Positions 36,163 through 44,376 of a stretch of 64,000 nt of DNA are shown here, piece after piece. Location of the stretch: the NCBI RefSeq assembly GCF_020405205.1, contig NZ_CP084469.1, positions 744,001 through 808,000 of the forward strand, written 5' to 3'. This stretch comes from Natrinema salinisoli. Its GTDB lineage: Archaea; Halobacteriota; Halobacteria; Halobacteriales; Natrialbaceae. A model generated the notes under the pieces. The model did no database searches and was not told where the DNA came from. It worked only from the letters and a program-made list of their open reading frames with translations. Positions within the stretch are counted from its first letter, which is position 1; every line of letters begins with the position of its first letter. The position numbers and the translations under genes were made by a program.

Positions 36163-36320
36163 ACAACGGAGGCCAGACGGACCCGCCGCTGCCCGGTCGG
36201 GTCCTCGAGAGAAATGCGGACCCGGTGTTAGGGGCACCGGCCCGCCTGGCTTCCGTAACCAAGCTACGGAAGCATGCATTCACGCGACGCAACGGGGGAT
36301 AAAGTCCCCGATAGACCGCA
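36163..36320 (+). ncRNA. Candidate structured RNA or long leader
   Basis: Four hairpins in ~130 bases: GGACCCG/CGGGTCC (36179-36204), CCGGTG/CACCGG (36222-36240), GCTTCCGTA/TACGGAAGC (36249-36273, perfect 9 bp) and GGGGA/TCCCC (36295-36309). A TATA-like box lies 26 bases before the first. No convincing frame. It may be an independent RNA or the leader of the 36583-37948 operon; a replication origin is an alternative. Confidence 0.5.
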
Positions 36321-36515
36321 TCGATCGGCCCACGGCCCACAGCCTACAGCCGACTCGAATAGTATCGGAATCGGTTTCGGAATTAATCGAAACAGCTCTC
36401 GAGGATCTCGAGCGCCGGTAATTCATCGTTCCGTGACTTGTCGGAAATTCGGAAACCATACTCCGACGACTAAGAGAGTCGGGTACAGTCGTTGTAGTCA
36501 ACCGACGGACGGCAG

Positions 36516-36553
36516 CCGCGCGCGCCCCAAGGTCCAACAAGCGGCGCGCGCGG
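36516..36553. repeat. CG-alternating inverted repeat
   Basis: CCGCGCGCGCC (36516-36526) and GGCGCGCGCGG (36543-36553), perfect 11 bp, 16-base loop. Could stop transcription ahead of, or control, the small gene at 36583. Confidence 0.55.
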
Positions 36554-36582
36554 TTCGTCCGCGGTCCCACAACAGTGAGACC

Positions 36583-36660
36583 ATGACCGAACTGGCACGC
36601 TACGACAGTAAGAGTACCGGATACTGTAACTACAGCGAGACGCTCGAGGTGGGCCGATGA
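36583..36660 (+). CDS. 25-residue leader-like peptide
   Basis: ATG 36583 to TGA 36660; its stop overlaps the next ATG by 4 bases, so it may serve translational coupling. Starts MTELARYDSKST. Too short for firm support. Confidence 0.35.
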   Translation: MTELARYDSKSTGYCNYSETLEVGR

Positions 36661-36920
36661 GCGATGACAGCGGTCTGCAACCAGACGAATCGATTCCGTA
36701 CGTTCGCGAGATAGAGGTCTACGATAGCGCGGAAGACGTGAAGATCGTGCAATTCGTTGGGGACAGCAAGACCGTCGAGGTCGGGATCACCGACGACGTA
36801 ATGGTTGAGTTCGCCGAGGTCGCCGAGGATGTCTTCGATCGGATTCACGCGGATATGGCGGAGATGAATGATATTCTCGACGAGGCTCGCCGTAACTCGG
36901 ATCGGCACGGTGATCGATAG
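36657..36920 (+). CDS. Small acidic protein upstream of integrase
   Basis: 87 residues, acidic, with a C-terminal helix (VFDRIHADMAEMNDILDEA). Its stop codon shares one base with the GTG of the integrase, so the two are co-translated. Possible recombination-directionality or integrase helper protein; no family recognised. Confidence 0.6.
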   Translation: MSDDSGLQPDESIPYVREIEVYDSAEDVKIVQFVGDSKTVEVGITDDVMVEFAEVAEDVFDRIHADMAEMNDILDEARRNSDRHGDR

Positions 36921-37948
36921 TGAGCCGGGATCTCTCCCCGCGAAAAGCCCGTGACCGGTTTCTCTCGAGACGAAAAACTGAGAATACCGACCGAACCCTC
37001 CGCACATACGAGAACCGCCTCACGCGGTTCGTCGAGTTCTGTGAAGAACGGGACATTAGCCGTATGTCCGAACTCTCTGGGTGGGACTTAGACGAGTTCC
37101 GGGCTAATCGGGAAGCCGCGGACATTGCCCCAACGACCTTACGCGGGTCGATGGTCGCTCTGAAACAACTACTCGATTACTGCGAGTCCGTCGAGATCGT
37201 CGACGATGGGTTTGCCGACAAGGTGAACGTGCCGACGGTCACGCGGTCCGAAGAATCGAGCGACCAGCAGCTCGCCCACGACGATGCCGAGAAGTTGATT
37301 GATTTCTACCGGTCGTCGAGAAAGTGGTGGGGTCAACCAGAGCACGCCGTACTCGAGGTCGCTTGGCACGTAGGATGTCGAATGAGCGGGCTACGGGCGC
37401 TGGATCTCCGCGACTACGATCCGGACGACCAGACGCTCGAGTTCCGGCACCGGCCACCGTTTACCGGTCTCAAAAACAAGGAGCAGGGCGAACGCGTCGT
37501 CGGGATATCCGAGCAGGTGGTCGAAGCGCTAGATACGTACATTGCCAGAGAGCGCGTTGAGAAACGCGACAAGAACGGACGCGAACCGCTGTTTTGTGCC
37601 CGTCAGGGTCGCCCGTCAAACTCGACGTTTCGAGCCTGGTGCTATCAGGGTACCCAGCCGTGTTTGATCACGAACTGTCCGCATTCGAAGCGACGGGAGA
37701 CGTGTGACTACACACGGCGGAACTTCGCGAGCAAGTGCCCGAGCAGCCGCGCGCTCCACGCCGTTCGCACGGGTTCGATCACCTGGCAATTGCTCCAAGG
37801 TCTCGACATCGAGACGGTCGCAAAGCGCGTGAACGCTCGTCCGGAGACGATCCGACGGCACTACTACAAAGCCGGTCTTCACGAGGAGTTTGAAGAGCTG
37901 CGAGCAGACGTAACTCTGAAACTTGACATTCAGGACACCCATGAGTGA
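36920..37948 (+). CDS. Tyrosine recombinase/integrase
   Basis: 342 residues from GTG 36920. An N-terminal SAM-like core-binding domain (residues ~20-105) precedes the catalytic domain: Arg in GCRMSGLRAL (~154), H-x-x-R in HAVRTGSITWQ (~280-283), and HYYKAG with the nucleophilic Tyr (~315). A cysteine cluster (CLITNCPHSKRRETC) is inserted before the HxxR, a trait of haloarchaeal integrases. It catalyses insertion and excision at the tRNA-Trp end; the right attachment repeat lies 64 bases after its stop. Confidence 0.92.
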   Translation: MSRDLSPRKARDRFLSRRKTENTDRTLRTYENRLTRFVEFCEERDISRMSELSGWDLDEFRANREAADIAPTTLRGSMVALKQLLDYCESVEIVDDGFADKVNVPTVTRSEESSDQQLAHDDAEKLIDFYRSSRKWWGQPEHAVLEVAWHVGCRMSGLRALDLRDYDPDDQTLEFRHRPPFTGLKNKEQGERVVGISEQVVEALDTYIARERVEKRDKNGREPLFCARQGRPSNSTFRAWCYQGTQPCLITNCPHSKRRETCDYTRRNFASKCPSSRALHAVRTGSITWQLLQGLDIETVAKRVNARPETIRRHYYKAGLHEEFEELRADVTLKLDIQDTHE

Positions 37949-38011
37949 TTCAAACATCCGAAATCAGCGTCGTAAAGCCCTCTTAGTATCGCGTGGTTCA
38001 GGAGAGGTGCG

Positions 38012-38024
38012 CCCTCCGACCCCA
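38012..38024. other. Attachment repeat between the two elements
   Basis: Exact copy of CCCTCCGACCCCA from tRNA-Trp. It closes the 28.6-kb element and opens the older one. Confidence 0.85.
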
Positions 38025-38099
38025 CTCTGATCTTAATTATTGCGGTTTCGTACGGATTAAACCTGTCAGAAAGAATCTATACCTGACGGGGTGGTCGGC

Positions 38100-38330
38100 G
38101 TGACGCTTTCCGAAACGGAAGCGAAGCGTCTCCGAATCAATCGGGGGATCGCACCCCTGCCGACGAAAAGCCGCGAGTTTCGCTGTTCCGAGTGCGGTGC
38201 TCGGTGTACCGTCCTCCTCGACGGCCAGTCGGAAGCGGGTCACAAACGAGGGTGTTCTCGTCGCCTCGAGCGAACGGGCTCGAACCGAGTCTGTCCGTCA
38301 CTCACCGACGGCGAGGAGGTGCAGCGATGA
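38100..38330 (+). CDS. Cysteine-cluster protein, first gene of older element
   Basis: 76 residues from GTG 38100, same start context as at 9534 (in-frame GTG at 38091 is the alternative). FRCSECGARC and later cysteines suggest zinc binding. Differs much from the 9534 protein in sequence but holds the same place. Confidence 0.6.
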   Translation: MTLSETEAKRLRINRGIAPLPTKSREFRCSECGARCTVLLDGQSEAGHKRGCSRRLERTGSNRVCPSLTDGEEVQR

Positions 38331-38455
38331 TGGGGTTCGTCCCAGCGAGTCGGCTATTCGACGTCGAGAGTGGGAGGCCAAAAGATCACCCAGTGACCCG
38401 GTCGATCAGCGACGTCAGTGAGGTGATCGAGGCAACTGGCGGTGATCCAGTGTGA
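38327..38455 (+). CDS. 42-residue conserved element protein
   Basis: ATG 38327 overlaps the previous stop by 4 bases. MMGFVPASRLFDVES matches the 9757 protein. Function unknown. Confidence 0.6.
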   Translation: MMGFVPASRLFDVESGRPKDHPVTRSISDVSEVIEATGGDPV

Positions 38456-38571
38456 CCCGGTTCGCCGAACGTGACGAGTGCCCGCAATGCGAGGCGACCG
38501 TCCCTGCGACCCGACCGCTGTGCCCCGACTGCTTTCGTGAAATCCGCCGTGTTCGGGGTGACTTGCTGTGA
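38452..38571 (+). CDS. 39-residue double-CxxC protein
   Basis: GTG 38452 in a GTGA overlap. ECPQC...LCPDC, same spacing as the protein at 10229. Coupled to both neighbours. Confidence 0.6.
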   Translation: MTRFAERDECPQCEATVPATRPLCPDCFREIRRVRGDLL

Positions 38572-38702
38572 GCGAACCCGCAAATTCACAGCTCACTGAA
38601 CGAGTCCGGACTAGGGCGTCGATTTCGATTTCCGACGACAAGTCGGTCGACGACGTAGCCACGGCGATCGATTCCGACGCCGGTGATGGTGATGACGCGT
38701 AA
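38568..38702 (+). CDS. 44-residue acidic protein
   Basis: GTG 38568 in a GTGA overlap with the previous gene, stop TAA 38702. Acidic tail (DSDAGDGDDA). Position corresponds to the nuclease-like gene of the newer element, but no similarity is evident. Confidence 0.45.
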   Translation: MSEPANSQLTERVRTRASISISDDKSVDDVATAIDSDAGDGDDA

Positions 38703-39096
38703 GTCCGATCGGGACGACCTCGAGGAGGCCGCCGACGAAGCGTTCGACTTGCTCGACGCCGGTCGACCGGTCGACGGCGTCGACGATGAGATCGAGGCCT
38801 CGATCGAACAGGAGACGCCGACGGCTGGCGGTGACGAGGTCGACGGTGGCACCGAACTCGAGTTCGACGAAGATCGCGACGTCGACGAACCGGAGGCCCG
38901 CTCTGCGTGTCGGTTCTGCCAGAGCGAGTTTCGGACGGTCGTCGCCGAACGACGGCATCACTCGGAGGACCGCTGTGAGGAAGGTTCACCGAAGTTCCGA
39001 CGTGACGGGCGCCCGCTGATCGATCCCCAGGTACACGAGCTCCGGGCGAACTTCCTCTTCGAGCCCCTCGATTTTGTAGGCATTCGTGACTCGTGA
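38692..39096 (+). CDS. Zinc-finger protein with foreign 3' end
   Basis: 134 codons from ATG 38692. Acidic N-terminal half, then CRFCQSEFRTVVAERRHHSEDRC, a C2HC zinc finger. From about 38986 on the frame runs antisense to a TFB-type fragment, so the last ~37 codons are probably not original and the gene is truncated. Confidence 0.5.
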   Translation: MTRKSDRDDLEEAADEAFDLLDAGRPVDGVDDEIEASIEQETPTAGGDEVDGGTELEFDEDRDVDEPEARSACRFCQSEFRTVVAERRHHSEDRCEEGSPKFRRDGRPLIDPQVHELRANFLFEPLDFVGIRDS

Positions 39097-39180
39097 CTCC
39101 GCGACACGGGCCATCTCGCTGATCTTGCCCGGTAACCGCGAACGCCCAGTGCATCGGCACGCCTCGTACACGCTGGCATC
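38986..39180 (-). pseudogene. Fragment of TFB-type cyclin repeat
   Basis: Minus strand reads VYEACRCTGRSRLPGKISEM, then ARVAESRVTNAYK and GLEEEVRPE before a stop at 38986. This parallels [20 protein letters not shown]...[17 protein letters not shown] of the cyclin repeat in the fusion TFB, with differences typical of divergent haloarchaeal TFBs. No start or zinc ribbon is present. Confidence 0.55.
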
Positions 39181-39648
39181 TGGTTGATCCGATTCTGTCT
39201 GGTCGTCTTCGTCGAAGCAAGATTCGTGGATGTCTCTGATTGCTATCTTTTCACTGTTATACTGGTAACTTACTATCTTGGTGAGACCCTAACTCATCGA
39301 GGAGACGACAAACTCTTCCAGACTAAGTACCTACACTGGAAGTCAAAGAGACTGAATTACATTGTTTTTTATAATAAGCTAAAGGATACCTTAACCTATT
39401 TTGTTAGTAAGCAACTGATAGCCAAATTCACTCAACTCTACTTGCGGAATAGACCAACGATTAGCATCAAACCGGCGATAGCGATAAAAAGTTGTCTGCG
39501 CAACAGAGAATGTCCCACGAAGCGCCATACGCGTGTAATTCGGATTTGAGTGATTCTATCACTCAAGTCCGGATTATCGCATCAATTATCAGTTATCTTA
39601 CTATTATCAACTAAGAGAATGGGTTATTTTTATCCTTTTGTAGACCCT
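39097..39648. other. AT-rich debris in older element
   Basis: No intact gene. On the minus strand one frame ends with a hydrophobic helix and basic tail (LFIAIAGLMLIVGLFRK, stop near 39453), like the C-terminal anchor of a surface protein, without an upstream start. The remainder shows nothing I can assign. Confidence 0.4.
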
Positions 39649-40431
39649 TCAGGGAAGGGCAGGTTCTGAATCTTTAGGAATCATTTCGTCCCATAAAACC
39701 GACGTCCCTGTGTCGAGCATAACCCCGATAGGTCCTCCACCGGTAATATTATCTATCGCCCCACTAACCGGGTCCCAAGACCATGTATGTTTGTAGGACC
39801 CCCAGATAGTTCCCGGAGTCCCATCAGTAGCGAGTTCACACTGCAATGAAATATAACTCGAAGGTGGGAAACCTCCTCCATTTGGTCCCCAATCAAGATT
39901 AACTTCTGCAGCGACACCTCCGCCATCAATGGTCCCTGGCCAGAATTCGGCTTCGTGGTAACCATCTTTTTCATCAGCCATGGCTCTTACGGTGGGGGTT
40001 CCAATTGTTGTCCATACATTATCATCAAAACCCACACCAATAATATCAGGCACAAAAGTTGGACTTCTGAAACTATCCTCAAGCCCCTCTAACATCATAT
40101 TTGCTGAGCAAAGTATTCTATTATGTTCAGGCAGCTCACTGAGAATTACATTCATTTCAGAATCACTCTCGGTATAATGGTTAGCAGCTGGTCCGATCTG
40201 AGAATCATCCTTCTCAGAGTTGGATGACCCCACTTTTTTAGTTGTCTGGGTGTACGATATTCCATCCTTATCTAATAATTTCCCAACCTGGTCTGGACCC
40301 CCTTTGACGTATGCGTCAAATATCTTGGAGGCGAGATCTTCTTCTTCTGACTTTGAAGCGCCAACTACACCAATTCCGCTAAGTGCAGCCGTTGCCGTTA
40401 CACCTCGAATGAACTGCCGTCTATTCGGCAT
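39649..40431 (-). CDS. Tat-exported protein of unknown function
   Basis: 260 residues from ATG 40431. Twin-arginine signal NRRQFIRGVTATAAL, then an acidic soluble domain with GGG-rich loops. No lipobox. AT-rich, inside the older element. Exported in folded form; no enzyme motif recognised. Confidence 0.65.
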   Translation of the reverse strand: MPNRRQFIRGVTATAALSGIGVVGASKSEEEDLASKIFDAYVKGGPDQVGKLLDKDGISYTQTTKKVGSSNSEKDDSQIGPAANHYTESDSEMNVILSELPEHNRILCSANMMLEGLEDSFRSPTFVPDIIGVGFDDNVWTTIGTPTVRAMADEKDGYHEAEFWPGTIDGGGVAAEVNLDWGPNGGGFPPSSYISLQCELATDGTPGTIWGSYKHTWSWDPVSGAIDNITGGGPIGVMLDTGTSVLWDEMIPKDSEPALP

Positions 40432-40592
40432 ACTACCCACTATTAGACTCAACCATAAATAATTTTCTAAGCTAAGTTTATAGTATTAGACTAAATAATA
40501 GATAGTTTTATAACCTACTAGAACACAAAATAGGCCTAGTTTATTTAGATTAATATAATAATATTTATAACCAATCGCCATTTAGCCAAAAT

Positions 40593-40766
40593 ATGGATCA
40601 CATTGAGTGGTTTCTGGGATTGATTGTATACCTCTTAGCAGTAATTATCTATGAATTTGGGAACGTGAATGGCCCGATTATAATTGTGATTCCTATACTA
40701 CTAATTGTTTATACTATGCCTATTTACCTAATAGTTAGGCATATTTTTGATCGTATATCAAATTAG
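40593..40766 (+). CDS. 57-residue two-helix membrane protein
   Basis: ATG 40593, two membrane helices (WFLGLIVYLLAVIIY and IIIVIPILLIVY). TATTTATAAC at 40562-40571 lies about 26 bases before the ATG, giving a leaderless transcript. Very AT-rich. Unknown role. Confidence 0.5.
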   Translation: MDHIEWFLGLIVYLLAVIIYEFGNVNGPIIIVIPILLIVYTMPIYLIVRHIFDRISN

Positions 40767-40986
40767 GGTCTTAAATATATTTATACCATAATATAGACAA
40801 ATGAATGGTTGTTCGATGAGAGTGTATTTTTCTTGTTCAGGAGAAAATTTCCCCGTATCGATCGGCGTAGCAATCGAATGGTGAGGTCGTGGCTTCGCGC
40901 GCAGCGAAGCGAGCACGGAGCAGAGGTAGGGAGGTGGGGTCTGGGTCGGTCCGGCATACAACAAAAAAGAAGGCTGCGTACGCTGG

Positions 40987-41886
40987 CTACACTTCCCACC
41001 ACCAACCGCACTCGGGGAAGTGGACTGTGGTCCAGCCGGTCAGAGCCACCGAGACGCGCCCGTTGTACCAGTTCTTCGCCGCTCCGTGAATGCGAACTCG
41101 TTCGCCCTCTTCGATCCACGGGGCATCGGACACTTTCCAGCTCGTGAACTTCGTGCGCCCGCTCTCATCTTCGATGAGACCGACCTGAGCAATGCTCGGA
41201 CTTGACAGCTCCCACAGTTGCGTCACAGTACCTTCGATGCTCACCTCTTTGCGATTGACGCCCTCAAGTTTCCCGATGAGAACCACCTGTCCCGGCGCCG
41301 TCTCCAGTTCCTCGTACACCGCGACGACCGCGCTCATCAGGTCTTTCCCACCGACCACGGCTTCACCCAGCCGCCGACCAATCGCCGCTCGCGACCACCC
41401 ATCCAGTTTCCCGGACAGCCGCATCGATTGCTTGTTCACCGCTGCCAACTGCTCCTGCGTGAGTTCTGCACGAGGATCGTTCCGCTCTGGGTCCGCCCAC
41501 GGGTCCACGCTCGCCGCCCGCTTCTGGAACTCAGCACGCCGCTCAGCGCTCCGCTTCGCCGCGATATCTCGCGTCCGCTTCTCCCGCCCTTCTTGCGTCC
41601 CCAGCTCCGCCTGGGCTCTGATGCGCTCCAGCTCGGCCTCTCGCGCCCGAATGCGCTCTTCCTGTTCGAGGGTCGCACCGTGGATTCGCTCTTCGGTGGT
41701 CTCAACCATCCCGTCCGGGTGGTTTGCATCGACCTTTGCCTGCACCTCCATCTGTACCGTCGCCTGGAACTCCGGCGTCTCATCGACCACCTCAAAGCCA
41801 TCTTCATCGACCGCTGCTTCGTCCACTTTTTCGGATGCCTGTTCATTGACCGAAACCTCATTACCGAAGACGTTCTTACTTGACAT
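40987..41886 (-). CDS. OB-fold (RPA-like) DNA-binding protein with coiled coil
   Basis: 299 residues. Acidic N-terminus, long charged coiled coil (residues ~75-130), a helical linker and a C-terminal OB fold (residues ~195-290; VEGVNRKEVSIEGTVTQLW-type strand, then IGLIEDESGRTKFTSW). Looks like a plasmid/virus single-strand-binding or RPA-like protein. No zinc finger. Part of the older element or a later insertion. Confidence 0.6.
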   Translation of the reverse strand: MSSKNVFGNEVSVNEQASEKVDEAAVDEDGFEVVDETPEFQATVQMEVQAKVDANHPDGMVETTEERIHGATLEQEERIRAREAELERIRAQAELGTQEGREKRTRDIAAKRSAERRAEFQKRAASVDPWADPERNDPRAELTQEQLAAVNKQSMRLSGKLDGWSRAAIGRRLGEAVVGGKDLMSAVVAVYEELETAPGQVVLIGKLEGVNRKEVSIEGTVTQLWELSSPSIAQVGLIEDESGRTKFTSWKVSDAPWIEEGERVRIHGAAKNWYNGRVSVALTGWTTVHFPECGWWWEV

Positions 41887-41944
41887 TGGAGTTCACTAGC
41901 TCCTGAAGGCGCTCAGCGCCCGACACCGCGATGCCCTTACATCG

Positions 41945-42375
41945 CGGTTTTCCGACGACTACGACCCTGAAGCGCGGACGTTGACGTTTCTGAATCGTCC
42001 GAAGACCGGGACTCGGCTCAAGCGGGGCGATGCCCATCAGCGAAAGGTCGTCCTCGCGGAGACGCCGAATCGAATCCTCGAGGAGTACCTCGAGCGCGAT
42101 CGCAGCGAGAGACACGACGAGCACGGCCGTCGCCCACTGTTCGCCAGCGCTCGCGGCCGCCCGGTGAAGAGCACGATCACGAACTGGATCTATCAGGCGA
42201 CGCTCCCGTGTGTTCGGAAATCGTGCCCGCACGGGAAGGAGCGTCACAACTGCCAGTGGACTGAACAGCAGGACAGCAGCAAGTGTCCATCGTCGACGTC
42301 GCCACATCCAGTCCGTCGTGGCTCGATCACCTGGCAACTCAATATCGGCCGCTCGGTCCAGGACGTGCACGTTTC
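41945..42375 (+). pseudogene. Truncated integrase of the older element
   Basis: Open frame with no start, beginning in the catalytic domain (DDYDPEARTLTF aligns with DYDPDDQTLEF of the intact integrase), running through the cysteine insert and HPVRRGSITWQL (HxxR kept), then losing similarity before the Tyr helix. Both ends are missing, so it is inactive. Confidence 0.75.
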
Positions 42376-42422
42376 ACGCGGACGCCGCATTCGCTTATCA
42401 GACGGGACGGTGTCCGTTTCGT

Positions 42423-43163
42423 ATGGCAGATTCGAACGACGATACGATCGACCCGACGTCGCCCGAACAGCGAGAGGTCGGCCGCGAAATGGTCGACGAG
42501 AGCACAGGCCTCGGCTCGGTGATGGCCCACGCGTACCGAGGCGAGCTCGGGCGGGTGGATACGTGGCGACAGCGCCTCGATCAGACGACGACGTGGGCGG
42601 TGACCGTGATGGCGGTGATCCTGACGTGGGCGTTCTCGAGTCCCGACAACCCTCACTATATCCTGTTGATCGGAATCGTGGTCGTCACGGTCTTCCTCAG
42701 TATCGAAGCGCGGCGGTACCGGGACTACGATGTCTTTCGGTCGCGCGTTCGGATGATTCAGGAAAATCTGCTCGCAACTGCCCTGGACCCGTCACGGGAC
42801 GTCGAACGCACTGACTGGCGAGTAGAATTGAGTCAGGACTACCGTGAGCCCACGGTGAAAGTATCGATGCAGGAGGCCCTCGCGAATCGCCTGCGACGCG
42901 TGTATCTCGGGCTGCTCGGTGTCCTCCTCGTCGCGTGGATCTTCAGAGTGTCCGCGTTCGCACCGCGTGAAGACTGGGTCGAAACCGCCGCGATCGCTCA
43001 AATCCAGGGACTGGTCGTGATCGCGGTCGTCGTCGCGTTCTACGTTGCGCTGCTCGCGATCGCGCTGTGGCCGCAAGAACGCCAGGCGAAGGGCGAATTC
43101 CGCAAAGGAGGGGAAGGCGACTGGAAGGATTCGGACGCGAAAGACGAGTCGCGAAACGGATGA
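42423..43163 (+). CDS. DUF2270-like membrane protein
   Basis: 246 residues. Starts MADSNDDTIDPTSPEQREVGREM; four membrane helices in two pairs (residues ~58-95 and ~160-220), with a conserved-looking MAHAYRGELGRVDTWRQRLDQTT before the first pair. Fits the archaeal DUF2270 family. First intact chromosomal gene after the elements. Confidence 0.75.
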   Translation: MADSNDDTIDPTSPEQREVGREMVDESTGLGSVMAHAYRGELGRVDTWRQRLDQTTTWAVTVMAVILTWAFSSPDNPHYILLIGIVVVTVFLSIEARRYRDYDVFRSRVRMIQENLLATALDPSRDVERTDWRVELSQDYREPTVKVSMQEALANRLRRVYLGLLGVLLVAWIFRVSAFAPREDWVETAAIAQIQGLVVIAVVVAFYVALLAIALWPQERQAKGEFRKGGEGDWKDSDAKDESRNG

Positions 43164-43335
43164 TCGACCATACGAAACCGATTCGAGTCCGACCGTCCGC
43201 AACTAGACTACGGAGTTGTGGTACTGCCCGCCCTGAACGAGCGATTTACCGACACGAAAGACGTCTCCCGACTGCCCTCGAGCGGTCTTGACCGACGCTA
43301 TTTATCCGGAGAACAGTTCTACTGAGCGGTCTTGC

Positions 43336-43599
43336 CTACCCGTAATAGGTCTCGAGGTGCTCGACGATATCGTCACTTTCGTAGAGGGACGTTTCACGTT
43401 GTGTGTCGACGAGATAGGGAACCTGATCCATGCCCCCCATCTCCACCAATTCCTCGTGCGTTTGCTGATTGGTTACTTCCTGGTCGTGGGACTTCCCCAG
43501 ACGCGGGTTGTGATTCACGTACGATATGCCGAGTTCTGAGAGTTTTTCTCGAACTTTTTCGCAGTGGGGACATCCTTCAAACTGATACAATTCTAGCAT
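43336..43599 (-). CDS. Glutaredoxin/GST-N-like thioredoxin-fold protein
   Basis: 87 residues from ATG 43599. Active-site CPHC at residues 10-13, cis-Pro in QVPYLVD and a C-terminal ESDDIVEHLETYY helix. Handles thiol-disulfide exchange, probably with gamma-glutamylcysteine or thioredoxin in haloarchaea. Confidence 0.8.
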   Translation of the reverse strand: MLELYQFEGCPHCEKVREKLSELGISYVNHNPRLGKSHDQEVTNQQTHEELVEMGGMDQVPYLVDTQRETSLYESDDIVEHLETYYG

Positions 43600-43751
43600 C
43601 GAAATGTGAGAAGGTACCAATTCTCATAAATCTCTGTCTTTCGGAGAACGGGGAGGGGTAATAGAGTGATAGTGGACCGCATCGAATCGACGAGGCCGGT
43701 CAGCACCCACTCCCCGCCGTGCTCGTCGTTCGTCGTTGAATCCCTGAAAAG

Positions 43752-43826
43752 TAGCGGGAGGTAGATTTGAACTACCGATCTGCGGGTTATGAGCCCGCCG
43801 GAATCTCCTGGCTATCCCATCCCGCT
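43752..43826 (-). tRNA. Initiator tRNA-Met (CAT)
   Basis: Read on the minus strand: acceptor AGCGGGA/TCCCGCT (A1-U72), anticodon stem GCGGG/CCCGC with loop CTCATAA, T loop TTCAAAT. A1-U72 and the three G-C pairs in the anticodon stem are initiator marks. 75 bases, no intron, CCA not encoded. Confidence 0.92.
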
Positions 43827-44376
43827 ACATGTTCGTACTTGTGGGCCACGATTAAGGGTTGTCATTCACCTGCTGTCCACGACATCTGTGTCTACAGTGG
43901 CTGGGATATTAGATGTCGACCGAAATATATTTTGTCGAAAATCAGCGCAATAGACGTTTGTATATCGGGTTCGACGGAGACGTCTCGAACGATTCGGGTG
44001 AGTTCCTCGATTGTTGTGCTATTCTCGGGTACGGTCGCTCGATGGAACCCCCCGTTGTCCGTATTTCAAGCACTCGATCGCGGCGGTGCATACTCCCCGT
44101 CGATTGCACCCGTGGCTGACCAGTGGACTGCCAAGGCTCAGAGAGTCTATCAACCGGACGACGGTGGACGATTCTGGCCGATCTCGTTCGCGTTCCTCTC
44201 ACCGCGCTCGAGAGCGAGTGTCGGTCCGCCCGAAGCGCTCGGCCTCGATATCGTCGGGTTCCTCCACGAACGCTTTTCGTCGAGGTCACCCGCCCACCGA
44301 CGGGGATCGACGACGAACGGACCGGCATCCTCAGCAAGTACCGGTGGTCCAGACCGTTCGACACGGACAGCCACGC
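43827..44376. other. Intergenic, no supported gene
   Basis: 550 bases between tRNA-Met and the alcohol dehydrogenase. Several frames cross it but none shows domain-like sequence. Nothing else seen. Confidence 0.5.

Larger units (their letters stand above)
9453..38024. mobile_element. Integrated pleolipovirus-like provirus with AT-rich cargo
   Basis: Bounded by the 13-bp repeat, with an integrase at the right end. The minus-strand block 18257-25758 has the gene set expected of pleolipovirus virions: small multi-spanning membrane protein, large C-anchored spike, further membrane proteins and a P-loop ATPase. At 28.6 kb it is far larger than the 9-17 kb known for that family; the excess is AT-rich cargo at 13.0-18.1 and 26.3-35.5 kb. 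It could also be called a plasmid/virus hybrid. Boundaries are strong; virion production is untested. Confidence 0.85.
38025..42375. mobile_element. Decayed older relative in the same site
   Basis: After the second repeat the gene order restarts as at 9.5 kb: cysteine protein, ASRLFDVES protein, 39-residue CxxC protein. It ends in a truncated integrase related to that at 36920. The core is missing and a TFB-type fragment plus AT-rich debris remain. No third copy of the 13-mer was found by eye, in line with loss of the distal end. Left boundary firm, right boundary approximate. Confidence 0.75.

Noticed and set aside
42376..43330. Third copy of the tRNA-Trp 13-mer to close the older element
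   Set aside because: None found by eye; the truncated integrase suggests the distal end was deleted.
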